Positions 10,359-20,803 are shown, counted from the first letter of the stretch. The stretch: DNA of 64,000 nucleotides from Methylobacterium sp. W2 (GCF_020662345.1 NZ_VMOA01000008.1:62001-126000); one strand, 5' to 3'. Notes: a model not told the origin generated them from the letters alone. A program made the numbers and translations.

Positions 10359-10491
10359 CCCGGAGGCGGCGCGCCCTCCCCTCGCAGTAAAAGTCCAACG
10401 CTCGGTCGCCATCGCGGGTGGCCGCGTGCCACCTGTCGCAAGGCCTCGCGCTGATCGGTGCCATGACCGATGCGGCTTGGATACGGGTACT

Positions 10492-11238
10492 CTATCGCTT
10501 CACGAAGCCGATATCGGCCGCCACGGCTCCGAGCCGCTCCGGCTCGCGCTCCTTCCGCTCGCTGTAGCGGTCCACCAGATAGGCGGACTGCTCGCGGGTC
10601 AGGAGCGTGAATTTCATCAGCTCCTCGCAGACATCCACGACGCGCTCGTAGAGCGGCCCCGGCTTCATCCGGCCGACGTCGTCGAACTCCTTATAGGCCA
10701 TCGGCACCGACGACTGGTTGGGGACGACGATCATCCGCATCCAGCGGCCGAGCACGCGCAGCGCGTTCACCGTGTTGAAGCTCTGTGAGCCGCCGGACAC
10801 CTGCATGACGGCGAGGGTGCGCCCTTGCGTCGGCCGCACGCTTCCCTCGCTCAGGGGCAGCCAGTCGATCTGGCTCTTCATCACGCCGGTGAGGTTGCCG
10901 TGGCGCTCCGGCGACGCCCACACCTGACCTTCCGACCAGATCGACAGGTTGCGCAGCTCCTGCACCTTCGGATGCTCGGCGGTCGTATCGTCGGGCAGGG
11001 GCAGGCCGTGGGCGTCGTAGATCCGTACCTCACCACCCATGGCTTCGAGAAGGCGGGCGGCCTCGTAGGCCAGGAAGCGGCTGAACGAGCGCTCCCGCAG
11101 CGACCCGTAGAGGATCAGGAACCGGGGCGCGTGGGTGATTGGCTCGGCCACTCGCAGGCTCTCGTGGGTGGGCACCAGGAAATGCGCCGCATTCAGGTTC
11201 GGCAGGCCATCGGTGAAGGGCTGGGCAGGCTTGTTCAA
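10492..11238 (-). CDS. arsH: ArsH NADPH-dependent FMN oxidoreductase
   Basis: A 248-residue flavoprotein of the NADPH-dependent FMN reductase fold. ArsH proteins oxidise trivalent organoarsenicals or act as quinone/azo reductases. The FMN phosphate loop is [11 protein letters not shown] (about 44-54). [20 protein letters not shown] and [11 protein letters not shown] are typical of ArsH. The apparent start is TTG at 11238, which gives the usual ArsH N-terminus with LPNLN and [11 protein letters not shown]; no better ATG is available upstream. It is transcribed divergently from arsR-arsC-arsB across a 50-base gap containing a palindromic operator, so control by ArsR is likely. Confidence 0.92.
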   Translation of the reverse strand: MNKPAQPFTDGLPNLNAAHFLVPTHESLRVAEPITHAPRFLILYGSLRERSFSRFLAYEAARLLEAMGGEVRIYDAHGLPLPDDTTAEHPKVQELRNLSIWSEGQVWASPERHGNLTGVMKSQIDWLPLSEGSVRPTQGRTLAVMQVSGGSQSFNTVNALRVLGRWMRMIVVPNQSSVPMAYKEFDDVGRMKPGPLYERVVDVCEELMKFTLLTREQSAYLVDRYSERKEREPERLGAVAADIGFVKR

Positions 11239-11257
11239 GGATCAGCTTTCTTGTACT

Positions 11258-11275
11258 TTCAAATGATCGTTTGAA
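11258..11275. promoter_or_regulatory. palindromic operator between arsH and arsR (likely ArsR site)
   Basis: TTCAAATGATCGTTTGAA is an 18-base near-perfect palindrome (16 of 18 positions symmetric) in the arsH-arsR gap. It begins 20 bases upstream of the arsH start and ends 13 bases before the arsR ATG. The TTCAAA..TTTGAA form is like known ArsR/SmtB operators. Binding would repress both directions until arsenite is bound. Confidence 0.7.
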
Positions 11276-11288
11276 GATTGTAACGAAA

Positions 11289-11648
11289 ATGGACGAACCA
11301 CAAGCCCTCGCCGCGTTCGCGGCCCTCGCGCAGGAGCACCGCCTTCGCTTGGTGCGGGCGCTCGTGACCGCGGGTCCGGACGGCCTGGCCTCCGGCGTGC
11401 TGGCCTTGGCGGTGGGCGTCTCCGCCGCCACCGTCTCCCACCACCTCAAGGAGCTGAGCTATGCGGGGCTGGTCGCCTCGCGGCGGGAAGGCCGTTCCAT
11501 CCTCTACAGCGCCGCCTATCCGGCGCTGTCGGATCTGATCCAGTTCCTGATGCGAGACTGCTGCCAGGGCCATCCGGAGGTCTGCGCCCCGGCGGCCGAG
11601 GCGCTGGCCGCCTGCCTTTGCACCCCCGGAGACAGCGCCCATGCCTGA
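11289..11648 (+). CDS. arsR: ArsR-family arsenic-responsive repressor
   Basis: A 119-residue winged-helix regulator. The recognition helix region is SAATVSHHLKELSYAGLVAS, followed by the wing SRREGRSILYSA. Cys residues near the C-terminus (RDCCQGHPEVC, then ACLC) are good candidates for the As(III) site, which differs from the classical E. coli helix site (ELCVCDL); a C-terminal thiol site is known in some ArsR proteins. A TTG at 11271 would extend it by six residues, but that codon lies inside the palindromic operator, so the ATG at 11289 is preferred. The stop codon overlaps arsC by 8 bases, showing one transcript. Confidence 0.9.
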   Translation: MDEPQALAAFAALAQEHRLRLVRALVTAGPDGLASGVLALAVGVSAATVSHHLKELSYAGLVASRREGRSILYSAAYPALSDLIQFLMRDCCQGHPEVCAPAAEALAACLCTPGDSAHA

Positions 11649-12078
11649 ATCGTTCGACGTCGTGATGTATCACAACCCGGATTGCGGCACGTCGCGCAAC
11701 ACCCTGGCGATGATCCGCAACGCCGGTCTCGAGCCGCACGTGATCGAGTACCTGAAAACCCCGCCAGCGCGGGCGCTGCTGGTGCGGCTCCTCGCCCGAG
11801 CCGGCCTGTCGGTGCGGGACGTACTGCGCGAGACAGGGACGCCCTACGCGGAGTTGAACCTGGGTGATCCGGCGCTGACGGACGATCAATTGCTCGACGC
11901 CATCGCGGCGCATCCGATTCTCCTCAACCGCCCGCTGGTGGTGACGCCCAGGGGCGTGCGCCTGTGCCGGCCGTCCGAGGCCGTGCTGGATCTCCTGCCG
12001 GCGCAGCAGGGCGAGTTCGTCGAGGAGGACGGCGAGCGGGTGGTGGACGAGCACGGCCGTCGCGTCGCCACCGCCTGA
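11641..12078 (+). CDS. arsC: glutaredoxin-dependent arsenate reductase ArsC
   Basis: A 145-residue ArsC of the glutaredoxin-coupled family, reducing arsenate to arsenite in the cytoplasm. The catalytic Cys15 sits in [12 protein letters not shown]. The three-arginine region is represented by [20 protein letters not shown]. Length is normal (E. coli ArsC is 141 residues). It overlaps arsR by 8 bases and is followed after 34 bases by the arsenite exporter gene, so reduction and export are made together. Confidence 0.94.
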   Translation: MPESFDVVMYHNPDCGTSRNTLAMIRNAGLEPHVIEYLKTPPARALLVRLLARAGLSVRDVLRETGTPYAELNLGDPALTDDQLLDAIAAHPILLNRPLVVTPRGVRLCRPSEAVLDLLPAQQGEFVEEDGERVVDEHGRRVATA

Positions 12079-12112
12079 GCCTCACGGGCAACCAGAACAA
12101 GAAACGATCCCG

Positions 12113-13420
12113 ATGCTCGCACTTGCGATTTTCCTCGTCACCCTCATGTTCGTCATCTGGCAGCCCAAGGGCCTCGGGATCGGGTGGAGCGCCCTGGCCG
12201 GCGCGGGCATCGCCCTCGCCACCGGTGTGATCCATCCGGGCGACATTCCGGTGGTCTGGCATATCGTCTGGGACGCCACCTTCACCTTCGTGGCGCTCAT
12301 CATCATTTCGCTGCTGCTCGATGAGGCCGGGTTCTTCCATTGGGCGGCCCTGCACATCGCCCGCTGGGGCGGCGGCCGGGGCCGGCTGCTGTTTCCCCTG
12401 GTGATCCTCCTGGGCGCGGCCATCGCCGCGGTGTTCGCCAACGACGGGGCGGCGCTGCTGCTCACGCCGATCGTGCTGGCGATCCTGCTGCGGCTCGACT
12501 TCACGCCGGCGGCGGCCCTGGCCTTCATCGTCGCCTGCGGGTTCGTCGCGGACAGCACCAGCCTGCCATTGGTGATCTCCAACCTCGTCAACATCGTCTC
12601 CGCCAACTTCTTCGACGTGACCTTCGGGCGCTATGCCGCCGTGATGGTGCCGGTGAATCTGGTCTCGCTGGCCGCAACGCTGGTGGTGCTGTGGGCCTAC
12701 TACCGGCACGACCTGTCGGTGACGTACCGTGTGAGCACGCTGGAGCCGCCCCGTGGCGCGATCCGCGATCCGGTCGTGTTCAAGGCCGCGTTTCCCCTGC
12801 TCGGTGTGCTGCTGCTTGCCTACTTCGTCACGGCGCCGCTCGGTGTGCCCGTGTCGGTCGTGACCTGTGCCGGCGCGGCGGGATTGTTCGGCCTCGCGCG
12901 GCGGGGCCGGGTCATCCCGATCCGCAAGGTGCTGGCCGGCGCCCCCTGGCAGATCGTGCTGTTCAGTCTCGGCATGTACCTCGTGGTCTACGGCCTCAGG
13001 AACGCCGGCCTCACCGACGAACTCGCGAAGGGGCTGGTCTGGCTGGCCGGGCACGGGCCGTGGGTCGCCACCATCGGCACCGGTTTTGCCGCCGCGATCC
13101 TGTCATCGGTGATGAACAACATGCCGAGCGTGCTGATCGGCGCGCTCTCGATCCAGCAGGCCTCGGATCTGTCTCCGCTGACCCGCGAGCTGATGGTCTA
13201 CGCCAACGTGATCGGCTGCGACCTCGGGCCGAAATTCACGCCCATCGGCAGCCTCGCCACCCTGCTCTGGCTGCATGTCCTGGCGAGCAAAGGCCAGAGG
13301 ATCACCTGGGGCCAGTACATGAAGGTCGGCCTGATCATCACCCCGCCCGTGCTGCTGGTCACACTCCTGGCGCTGGCGGCTTGGCTGCCGCTGCTCGGCA
13401 CGCCGGTAGCCCGCCCGTGA
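12113..13420 (+). CDS. arsB: ArsB arsenite efflux permease
   Basis: A 435-residue membrane protein with about 11-12 hydrophobic segments that exports arsenite (and antimonite) across the inner membrane, driven by the proton gradient. Recognisable ArsB regions are [52 protein letters not shown] and, near the end, [14 protein letters not shown]. No ArsA ATPase gene is adjacent, so it would act as a secondary transporter. It is the last gene of the ars operon and faces the glycogen phosphorylase gene convergently. Confidence 0.92.
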   Translation: MLALAIFLVTLMFVIWQPKGLGIGWSALAGAGIALATGVIHPGDIPVVWHIVWDATFTFVALIIISLLLDEAGFFHWAALHIARWGGGRGRLLFPLVILLGAAIAAVFANDGAALLLTPIVLAILLRLDFTPAAALAFIVACGFVADSTSLPLVISNLVNIVSANFFDVTFGRYAAVMVPVNLVSLAATLVVLWAYYRHDLSVTYRVSTLEPPRGAIRDPVVFKAAFPLLGVLLLAYFVTAPLGVPVSVVTCAGAAGLFGLARRGRVIPIRKVLAGAPWQIVLFSLGMYLVVYGLRNAGLTDELAKGLVWLAGHGPWVATIGTGFAAAILSSVMNNMPSVLIGALSIQQASDLSPLTRELMVYANVIGCDLGPKFTPIGSLATLLWLHVLASKGQRITWGQYMKVGLIITPPVLLVTLLALAAWLPLLGTPVARP

Positions 13421-13456
13421 GCGAGCTCCCAAGCAAGCAATGACGAGCCGTTCGGC

Positions 13457-15988
13457 TCACCCCACCTTCACCCGCCAGATGTCGTCGGCATATTCGCGCA
13501 TGGAGCGGTCGGAGGAGAACCAGGCCATCCGGGCGGTGTTGAGGATGGCCTTCTTCCACCAGCTCGCCTTGTCGATCCAGGCGGCGTCGATCTCGCGCTG
13601 GACGCGCCAGTAATCGTCGAAATCGACGGTGAGGAAGTAGCGGTCGTTGTGGCGCAGGTCGTCCACAATCGGCTGGAAGCGGCCGCGCTCCTCCGGCGAG
13701 AAACCGCCCGCCTCGATGAAGTCGAGGGCGGCAGCGAGGCGCGGCGAGGCCGCGATGGCCCTGGCGGCGTAATCCGGCTCGGCCGAGCGGGCCTGCACGC
13801 CGGCGGCGTCGAGGCCGAAGATGAAGATGTTGTCCGCCCCCACATGGTCGCGGATCTCGATATTGGCGCCGTCCAGCGTGCCGACGGTGAGCGCGCCGTT
13901 GAGCGCCAGCTTCATGTTGCCGGTGCCCGACGCCTCCATGCCGGCGGTGGAGATCTGCTCTGACAGGTCTGAGCCGGGGATGATCGCCTCGGCGAGGCTG
14001 ACGCGGTAATTCGGCAAGAACACCACCTTGAGCCGGCCGGCGACATCCGGGTCGCTGTTCACGAGCTTGGCCACATCGCAGGCGAGCTTGATGATGAGCT
14101 TGGCCTGGACGTAGCTCGGCGCCGCCTTTCCGCCGAAGATCTTGACGCGGGGCGTCCAGTCCTTATGCGGCTCGGCCTTGATCGCCTGGTAGAGCGCCAC
14201 GGTCTCGATGACGTTGAGGAGCTGGCGCTTGTATTCGTGGATGCGCTTGATCTGCGTGTCGAACAGGGCTGACGGATCGACGACGATGCCGGTCGTCTCG
14301 GCCACCACCTTGGCCAGCGCCTCCTTGCGGGACCTGCGCATGGCGGCGTAGCGCGCCTGGAAGCCGCTATCGGCGGCGTAATCGGCCAGCCCCAGCAGCG
14401 CCTCCGGATCGTCGAGGACGCGCTCGCCCACCACCTCCACCGCGAGCTTCGTCAACTCGGGATTGCAGTTGTGGAACCAGCGCCGAAAGGTGATGCCGTT
14501 GGTCTTGTTGACGATCTTGTCGGTGTCGAGGGCGTGGAGGTCCTTGAACACGGTGGAGCGCATCAGGTCGGTGTGGAGCGCCGAGACGCCGTTCACCCGG
14601 CGGGCGCCGAGGAAGGCGAGATGGCCCATCCGGACGCGCTTGCCGTTGGCCTCGTCGATGAGGGAGACCGAGGCGAGCTGCGCCGCGTCGGCCCTGCCGT
14701 GCCGCCCCTGCTCTTCGAGATGCATCCAGTTGATCAGGTAGATGATCTGCATGTGGCGCGGCAGCAGCCGCTCCATCAGCTCCACCGGCCAGGTCTCCAG
14801 CGCCTCGGGCAGGAGGGTGTGGTTGGTGTAGCTGAGCGTATGGGTGGTGATGTGCCAGGCATCCTCCCAGGCGAGGCCGTGGTCCTCGAGGAGGATGCGC
14901 ATCAGCTCCGGCACGGCGATGGCCGGGTGGGTGTCGTTGAGCTGGATCGCGGCATGGTCCGGCAGCGAGCGCAGGTCGCCGCGCTCGGCCACGTGACGGG
15001 AGACGAGGTCCTGCAGCGAGGCCGAGGTGAAGAAGTATTCCTGGCGCAGGCGCAGTTCCTGGCCGGTCTCGGAGGAATCGCTCGGGTACAGAACCCGCGA
15101 GATCGCCTCCACCTTGGAGCGGGCGGAAACCGCGCCCACATGGTCGCCGCCGTTGAAGCGAGCGAGTTCGAGGGGCGAGTCCGCCTCCGCCTTCCACAGC
15201 CGCAGGGTATTGACGTGCCTGCCCCGCCAGCCGACCACGGGGACGTCGTGGGCCACGGCCCGCACGGTCTCGGCCGGGTGCCAGTGCCGGCGGATCACGC
15301 CGTCGGAGATCGCCGACATGGTGACGTGGCCGCCGAACCCGATCGCGTAGGTCGCCTCGGGCCGGACGAACTCCCACGGGTTGCCCTCGGCGAGCCAGGT
15401 CTCCGGCGCCTCCTTCTGCCAGCCATCCTCCAAAGATTGCTTGAACAGGCCGTGATCGTAGCGGATGCCATAGCCGATGGCGGGGATCGACAGGCTCGCC
15501 ATGCTCTCCATGAAACAAGCGGCGAGACGGCCGAGGCCGCCATTGCCGAGGGCCGCGTCCGGCTCGGCCGCCTCGACATCGCCGAGATCGATGCCGAGGT
15601 CGCGCAAGGCCCGGCGGGTCGTGTCCACGAGGCCGAGATTGTTCATGGCGTCGGACAGGAGCCGGCCGATGAGGAATTCCAGCGAGAGGTAATAGACCCG
15701 CTTGTTGGGAATGCTGGTGGACCTGCCGTCCATGCAGGCATCGACGATGCGGTCGCGCAGGGCCAGGGCGGTGGCGGCGAACCAGTCGCGCTCGCGCGCC
15801 GTCTCGGGGGTCTTGCCGATGGCATAGGCGAGCTTGGCGAGGATCGCCTCGCGGAGGTCGGCCACGGGATCGCCGGAGGCGGGCTTGGCGGGAGCGGTCC
15901 AGCTCGGCCGGGCCGGCGCCTCTGCGGCGGCAGTGCGCGTGCCGATGTCCTCGCTCCGAGCGGTGCCGGCCAGGATTTCGTTCAGCAT
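13457..15988 (-). CDS. glgP: glycogen/alpha-glucan phosphorylase
   Basis: An 843-residue GT35 enzyme that releases glucose-1-phosphate from alpha-1,4-glucan chains. The PLP-attachment signature EASGTGNMKLALNGALTVGT is present with Lys693. Other conserved parts include YLSLEFLIGRLLSDAMNNLG, the TWLAEGNPWEF loop and IQLNDTHPAIAVPELMR. The frame extends further upstream, but the ATG at 15988 (MLNEILAG) is preceded by AGGGGGAATGAG and gives the usual length; the upstream 53 codons lack family similarity. Next to it, and divergent, lies a GH13 alpha-glucosidase, so this is a second glucan-breakdown site, about 19 kb from the main glycogen/trehalose genes. Confidence 0.94.
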   Translation of the reverse strand: MLNEILAGTARSEDIGTRTAAAEAPARPSWTAPAKPASGDPVADLREAILAKLAYAIGKTPETARERDWFAATALALRDRIVDACMDGRSTSIPNKRVYYLSLEFLIGRLLSDAMNNLGLVDTTRRALRDLGIDLGDVEAAEPDAALGNGGLGRLAACFMESMASLSIPAIGYGIRYDHGLFKQSLEDGWQKEAPETWLAEGNPWEFVRPEATYAIGFGGHVTMSAISDGVIRRHWHPAETVRAVAHDVPVVGWRGRHVNTLRLWKAEADSPLELARFNGGDHVGAVSARSKVEAISRVLYPSDSSETGQELRLRQEYFFTSASLQDLVSRHVAERGDLRSLPDHAAIQLNDTHPAIAVPELMRILLEDHGLAWEDAWHITTHTLSYTNHTLLPEALETWPVELMERLLPRHMQIIYLINWMHLEEQGRHGRADAAQLASVSLIDEANGKRVRMGHLAFLGARRVNGVSALHTDLMRSTVFKDLHALDTDKIVNKTNGITFRRWFHNCNPELTKLAVEVVGERVLDDPEALLGLADYAADSGFQARYAAMRRSRKEALAKVVAETTGIVVDPSALFDTQIKRIHEYKRQLLNVIETVALYQAIKAEPHKDWTPRVKIFGGKAAPSYVQAKLIIKLACDVAKLVNSDPDVAGRLKVVFLPNYRVSLAEAIIPGSDLSEQISTAGMEASGTGNMKLALNGALTVGTLDGANIEIRDHVGADNIFIFGLDAAGVQARSAEPDYAARAIAASPRLAAALDFIEAGGFSPEERGRFQPIVDDLRHNDRYFLTVDFDDYWRVQREIDAAWIDKASWWKKAILNTARMAWFSSDRSMREYADDIWRVKVG

Positions 15989-16305
15989 GGTCTCATTCCC
16001 CCTCAGTGTCGCTGCCGCAAAGCGTATTTCGGCACCCGCTTCTTCCGGCGGTGACCGTGCGGCGGCGTCGCTATGGACAAGCCGGCCTTCCGGGATCGAC
16101 CGATCCCACTGGCGGTGACCGATCCCCGCGATTCGCCTGTCTCCCATCCAAACCGTGCGGGAATGAGACCATTTAGCGCTGAAGGTTTCATGAATGCGGC
16201 AGAAGCGCGCTGGCGCGGCGGCGCGCGGACGCGCCCGGCGGGGTCGCTTGGCGCTCCGGCCCAGGCTAGGCTGTGGCGGGGATTCGGGCGTGAATCGGGG
16301 AACGG

Positions 16306-17931
16306 ATGACGTCAGGCGAGGCGATTGTTCCGGATCTGGCGAAAGCCGTCTGGTGGAAGCGGGGGACCGTCTATCAGGTCTATCCGCGTTCGTTTCAGGA
16401 CACCAACGGTGACGGTGTCGGCGATTTGGCCGGCATCACGCGCCGGCTCGACTATCTCGCCTGGCTCGGCGTCGACGCGGTCTGGATCTCGCCGATCTAT
16501 CCCTCGCCCATGGCGGATTACGGCTACGACGTTGCCGATTATTGCGGTGTCGACCCGCTCTTCGGCAGCCTCGCCGACCTCGATGCGCTGATCGCGGAAG
16601 CCCATGCCCGCCGGCTCAAAGTCATCCTCGACTTCGTCCCGAACCACTCCTCCATCGCGCATCCCTGGTTCACGGAGAGCCGCGCCTCGCGTGGGAATCC
16701 GCGGAGAGACTGGTACATCTGGCGCGATCCGGCACCGGATGGCGGACCGCCCAACAACTGGTTGAGCAATTTCGGCGGCCCGGCCTGGACCTTCGACGAG
16801 ACGAGCGGCCAGTATTATTACCACGCGTTCCTCGCCGATCAGCCGGACCTGAACTGGCGTAACCCGGCCGTGCGTGAGGCGATGCACGCCGTGCTGCGCT
16901 TCTGGCTCGACCGTGGCATCGACGGGTTCCGCGTCGACGTGATCTGGCACCTGATGAAGGACGAGGGGTTTCGCGACAATCCGGCGAACCCCGCCTTCCA
17001 TCCCGAACAGCCGGAGATCAACCGGTTCGAGCAGGTCTATTCCGCCGACCGCCCGGAAGTGTTCTACATCATCGCCGGCATGCGCCGCGTGCTCGATGCC
17101 TACGACGATCGGGTGCTGATCGGCGAGATCTACCTGCCGATCGAGCGGCTGGTGGCCTATTACGGCCCCGGCCTGTCCGGCGTCGACCTGCCGTTCAACT
17201 TCCAGCTGATCCAGACCCCGTGGCGGGCCGATGCCGTGGCGGCCCTGGTGGACGAGTACGAGGAGGCGTTGCCCCCCGGCGGCTGGCCGAACTGGGTACT
17301 GGGCAACCACGACCAGCCCCGCATCGCCGCGCGGATCGGCGAGGCGCAGGCGCGGATCGCGGCGATCCTCCTCCTCACCTTACGCGGTACGCCCACGGTC
17401 TATTACGGCGACGAGATCGGCCTCGCCCATGTGGAGATTCCGCAAGAGCGGATGCGCGACCCCTGGGGCTTCAACGAGCCGGGCCATGGCCGCGACCCGG
17501 AACGGACGCCGATGCAGTGGGACGACACCGCGCATGCCGGCTTCAGCGAAGCCGAACCGTGGCTGCCCCTGAGCGCCGACCGGGAACGGCGGAACGTGGA
17601 GGCCCTGCGCGACGATTCCACCTCGATCCTCACCCTCTACCGGCGGCTCCTGCACCTGCGCCGCGCCCATCCCGCTTTGGCGGTGGGAAGCTACAGAAGG
17701 CTGGAGACGCAGGGGCTCGACCACGTTCTGGCCTATGACAGAAGGGAAGCGGGCGAGACCCTACGGATCGTGCTGAACTTCTCGGCCTCCCCGGTCGCAT
17801 TCCCCCTTGGCGCCGGATCAGGCTGGATCATCGTCCTCTCGACCCATCCGGGACGCGTCGACTTCGCCGCCTCCGGAACCCTCGATATCGCGGCAAACGA
17901 GGGCGTGATCCTCGTCGGGAACCCGACCTGA
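16306..17931 (+). CDS. GH13 alpha-glucosidase (oligo-1,6-/alpha-glucosidase-like)
   Basis: A 541-residue cytoplasmic GH13 enzyme. The (beta/alpha)8 barrel starts at WWKRGTVYQVYPRSFQDTNG. The triad is complete: nucleophile Asp211 (GFRVDVIWH), acid/base Glu274 (LIGEIYLP) and Asp336 (LGNHDQPR). ERTPMQWDD is typical of the alpha-glucosidase/oligo-1,6-glucosidase group. It probably hydrolyses maltose or short malto-/isomalto-oligosaccharides left by the divergent glycogen phosphorylase. It has no signal peptide, so it acts on internal sugars. The exact linkage preference cannot be assigned; sucrose-type substrates are also possible in this subfamily. Confidence 0.88.
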   Translation: MTSGEAIVPDLAKAVWWKRGTVYQVYPRSFQDTNGDGVGDLAGITRRLDYLAWLGVDAVWISPIYPSPMADYGYDVADYCGVDPLFGSLADLDALIAEAHARRLKVILDFVPNHSSIAHPWFTESRASRGNPRRDWYIWRDPAPDGGPPNNWLSNFGGPAWTFDETSGQYYYHAFLADQPDLNWRNPAVREAMHAVLRFWLDRGIDGFRVDVIWHLMKDEGFRDNPANPAFHPEQPEINRFEQVYSADRPEVFYIIAGMRRVLDAYDDRVLIGEIYLPIERLVAYYGPGLSGVDLPFNFQLIQTPWRADAVAALVDEYEEALPPGGWPNWVLGNHDQPRIAARIGEAQARIAAILLLTLRGTPTVYYGDEIGLAHVEIPQERMRDPWGFNEPGHGRDPERTPMQWDDTAHAGFSEAEPWLPLSADRERRNVEALRDDSTSILTLYRRLLHLRRAHPALAVGSYRRLETQGLDHVLAYDRREAGETLRIVLNFSASPVAFPLGAGSGWIIVLSTHPGRVDFAASGTLDIAANEGVILVGNPT

Positions 17932-18062
17932 GCTGTGGTGTGCGGGATCTCAGGGCGGAGGCGGGATTAGGTGGGATTTGGCGGGCACACCCGGCGCGGT
18001 TCACCCAATTCTGACGCGTCGTTCGCGTTGACACCGTTCCGGTGGATGAACGGGGCGGCGGA

Positions 18063-18809
18063 CTATTCCACCCGCTGCCAGCCCGGTCCCATCAGGCGCT
18101 CCTGAGGACGGAAGCGGGCCTTGTAGTCCATCTTGCGCGAGCCATCGACCCAATAGCCGAGATAGAGATACGGCAGGCCGAGGGAGGCGGCCCGGCGGAT
18201 ATGGTCGAGGATCATGAAGGTCCCGAGCGAACGCTGGGCCTCCGCCGGATCATAGAACGAGTAGACCATCGACAATCCGTCGGAGAGCACGTCCGTCAGG
18301 CAGAGGGCCACGGTCGGCCCGGTGCCCCGTCCGTTGATCGCCGTGTCCGGGCCGCGCCGGCGATAGGCGACGAGATGGGTGTCCACATGGCTGTCCTCGA
18401 TCATCATGGCGTAGTCGAGCACGGTCATGTCGACCATGCCGCCATCGCCATGGCGCGCGTCGAGGTAGCGGCGAAACAGGGCGTATTGCTCCGAGGCCGG
18501 GCGATTGGGCTCGGGATTGCCGATGAGATCGGCGTTTCGCTGAAGGATGCGGCGATGACTCGCCGACGGCAGGAAATCCGACACCACCACCCGCACCGAG
18601 ATGCACGCCCGGCAGGTCTCGCAGGCCGGCCGATAGGCGATGGTCTGCGAGCGCCGGAAGCCGCCCTGGGTGAGGATCTCGTTGAGGTCACGGGCGCGGC
18701 GCCCCACGAGATGGGTGAACACCTTCCGTTCCTCCTGCCCCGGCAGATAAGGGCAGGGCGAAGGCGCCGTCAGATAGAATTGCGGTGTGTCGCGGGGATG
18801 GCTCGTCAC
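18063..18809 (-). CDS. bpt: aminoacyl-tRNA-protein transferase (Bpt, N-degron pathway)
   Basis: A 248-residue transferase of the Ate/Bpt family, moving Leu (or Arg) from tRNA to N-terminal Asp/Glu of proteins so that ClpS/ClpAP can degrade them. Diagnostic parts are [33 protein letters not shown] with its Cys set, and [16 protein letters not shown]. The GTG at 18809 gives the usual N-terminus ([13 protein letters not shown]); the longer frame to 18851 adds 14 residues not typical of the family. Bacterial members of this length are usually Bpt (leucyl) rather than the eukaryotic arginyl type. It lies alone between convergent and divergent genes. Confidence 0.88.
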   Translation of the reverse strand: MTSHPRDTPQFYLTAPSPCPYLPGQEERKVFTHLVGRRARDLNEILTQGGFRRSQTIAYRPACETCRACISVRVVVSDFLPSASHRRILQRNADLIGNPEPNRPASEQYALFRRYLDARHGDGGMVDMTVLDYAMMIEDSHVDTHLVAYRRRGPDTAINGRGTGPTVALCLTDVLSDGLSMVYSFYDPAEAQRSLGTFMILDHIRRAASLGLPYLYLGYWVDGSRKMDYKARFRPQERLMGPGWQRVE

Positions 18810-19207
18810 GCTTGCAGCTGACCTCGGGGCCGGCGGGAGCGTTCCCCGCACGAGACGAGTGTACCCGCCCCGTGGCGGGGCTCAAGTGGGTGAGCGTCGC
18901 GGCACCCTATTTTCACGAGGGCGACTGGCATGGCAGGGCTGCTGCCCGTATCAATGCCGCCCTATGGAGACTGGTCGCGTTTCCGACCCAATTCAGGATG
19001 AATGCACCCGGTGTCGCGGGCGGCCACCGATGACGGGCGGAAACAGAGTGGCAAAGTTCGCGTGGGCATGGTGCCCGCCGCCTTCCGGTGGTGGGCCGAA
19101 TGCGTGAGGCGGCATAACAGGATCGTCGGCTCCGACCGCTGCCGAGGTTGACCCGATCTTTCAAGACCGGATAGGGAAATCGTCTCATCAACGTTCTCGA
19201 AACATCG
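18810..19207. other. intergenic stretch without a recognisable gene
   Basis: These 398 bases separate bpt from the divergent GT39 gene. Short open frames on the plus strand show no family features or good ribosome sites. A small CCCCGTGGCGGGG hairpin is visible near 18870. The stretch presumably holds the promoters for both neighbours; nothing else is seen. Confidence 0.5.
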
Positions 19208-20803
19208 ATGCCGCGCTCCGACCGGTCGAGTGATATCTGGGCCGGTCCCTCGCGGGAGGAAACCGGACCGGCGGATTACACCCGTCGTGTCGTCGCCGTC
19301 CTGTTCGCCTCGTTCCTCGTCCGTCTCGTGGCGGTGCGGTTTCTCGACCTCACCTTCATGGAAACCTATGGCGTGGTCGTCGCGAGGCAGCCGTCGCTTT
19401 CGTTCTTCGACCAGCCGCCGCTGACATGGTGGACGATCGCGGGCGCCATGCGCCTGTTCGGTTCCGACGACGCCTTGATCGTGCGCTTGCCGTTCCTCGT
19501 CATGTCGGTGATCTCGGGCTGGCTGATCTATCGGATCACGACGCGTCTCTTCGATTCCCGTGCGGGATTCTACGCGGTCTGCGCCTATCTGCTGTCGCCG
19601 CTTCTCGGACTTTCGGATGGGAGCCTGGCCCAGACGAACGGGCCGATGACCGTCTTCATTCTCGCGGCCCTCCTGACTTTCCTCCACATCGACTTCGCCG
19701 CTTCGCGCGTTCGCGACAACGGGGTCTGGTACGCCTGCGCATTCCTGTTCGGATGCGCCCTCGCGTCCAAGTACCTTGCCGTTCTCCTGGTACCGGGACT
19801 GCTCGTCGCGGTGGTGAGCCGGGCCGAGGGGAGGAGCTGGCTCCTGCGCCCCGCCACCTATCTCGGCCTCGTCGTTCTTCTGGTGCCGCTCCTCCCGGTC
19901 ATCGTCTGGAACGCGGAGCACGGCTGGGTCTCCTTCCTGTATCAGGGGGCCCGCGCCGGTGGTGACGGCAGCATCAACACGGCGCGGGCGTTCCGCTGGT
20001 CCCTGACGCAGGTCCTGATCGTCCATCCCCTCGTCTTCGGCCCGGCGCTGTACATGCTGTATCGCGGCCTTCGAAACGGGCCGAGGCAGGAGGGGCCCTG
20101 GCTTCTGGCCTGCATGTCCGCGCCCGTGCTCGTTTTCATCTTCGGCGTCATGGTGTGGAGCAGCCACCCCCTGCGCGGCTATCACTGGGCATCAATGGGC
20201 TATCTTCCGCTGCTGCCCCTCGTCGGCGCCTGGGCGAGTGGCCTCGCCGCCGATCGGCCGGAGGCTGCGCGGCGCTGGCTCGCCACCCTGGCCGCGACGA
20301 CGATCCTGGTGATCGGTCTTCTCGTTACCCACGTCTTCACCGGCTGGGCTGAGCGGGTCGCCCCGGCCAAAGCCTTCCGGTCGCAGGATCCGATCCTGCT
20401 GGAACTCTACGATTGGGACGATCTTCCCGTGGCGCTGACGGCTCGCGGGCTCGATCCCTCGCGCACCTTCATCGCCGCGACCCGCTGGGAGGATTGCGCC
20501 AAGGCCTTCTATGCCGTCAGGGACAAGTTCCGCGGCCTGTGCCTCGCAGGCGACAATATCCACTTCACCTATCTCGCCGATGCCGAGAAATTCCGCGGCA
20601 TGGATGCCGTCATCATAGACAGGTATGCCAATCTCGAGGCGGTCAGATATAATCTCGACGGGCATTTCGAGACGTTCTCGGAAGATGCGCCCATCCGCCT
20701 GAATTTCCACGGGCGCAAGATGCATGATCTCAGGATCGTCCGGGCGACCCATTTCGATGGGACCTGGCCGAAGCCCAGGGTCGGCGCGAAAGGCCGCCAG
20801 TGA
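19208..20803 (+). CDS. GT39/ArnT-like membrane glycosyltransferase
   Basis: A 531-residue integral membrane protein with about 10 hydrophobic segments, resembling the dolichyl-phosphate-mannose-protein mannosyltransferase (PMT/GT39) and ArnT superfamily. The acidic residue of the first periplasmic loop, usual for this fold, is in FMETYGVVVARQPSLSFFDQ, followed by PPLTWW. Such enzymes transfer a sugar from a polyprenyl-phosphate carrier to lipid A, glycan or protein on the periplasmic side. The C-terminal 150 residues are soluble. The stop overlaps the start of the GT2-GtrA gene (GTGA), so the two form an operon, and that partner probably makes the lipid-linked sugar donor. The start lacks a strong ribosome site and is uncertain. 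Confidence 0.78.
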   Translation: MPRSDRSSDIWAGPSREETGPADYTRRVVAVLFASFLVRLVAVRFLDLTFMETYGVVVARQPSLSFFDQPPLTWWTIAGAMRLFGSDDALIVRLPFLVMSVISGWLIYRITTRLFDSRAGFYAVCAYLLSPLLGLSDGSLAQTNGPMTVFILAALLTFLHIDFAASRVRDNGVWYACAFLFGCALASKYLAVLLVPGLLVAVVSRAEGRSWLLRPATYLGLVVLLVPLLPVIVWNAEHGWVSFLYQGARAGGDGSINTARAFRWSLTQVLIVHPLVFGPALYMLYRGLRNGPRQEGPWLLACMSAPVLVFIFGVMVWSSHPLRGYHWASMGYLPLLPLVGAWASGLAADRPEAARRWLATLAATTILVIGLLVTHVFTGWAERVAPAKAFRSQDPILLELYDWDDLPVALTARGLDPSRTFIAATRWEDCAKAFYAVRDKFRGLCLAGDNIHFTYLADAEKFRGMDAVIIDRYANLEAVRYNLDGHFETFSEDAPIRLNFHGRKMHDLRIVRATHFDGTWPKPRVGAKGRQ

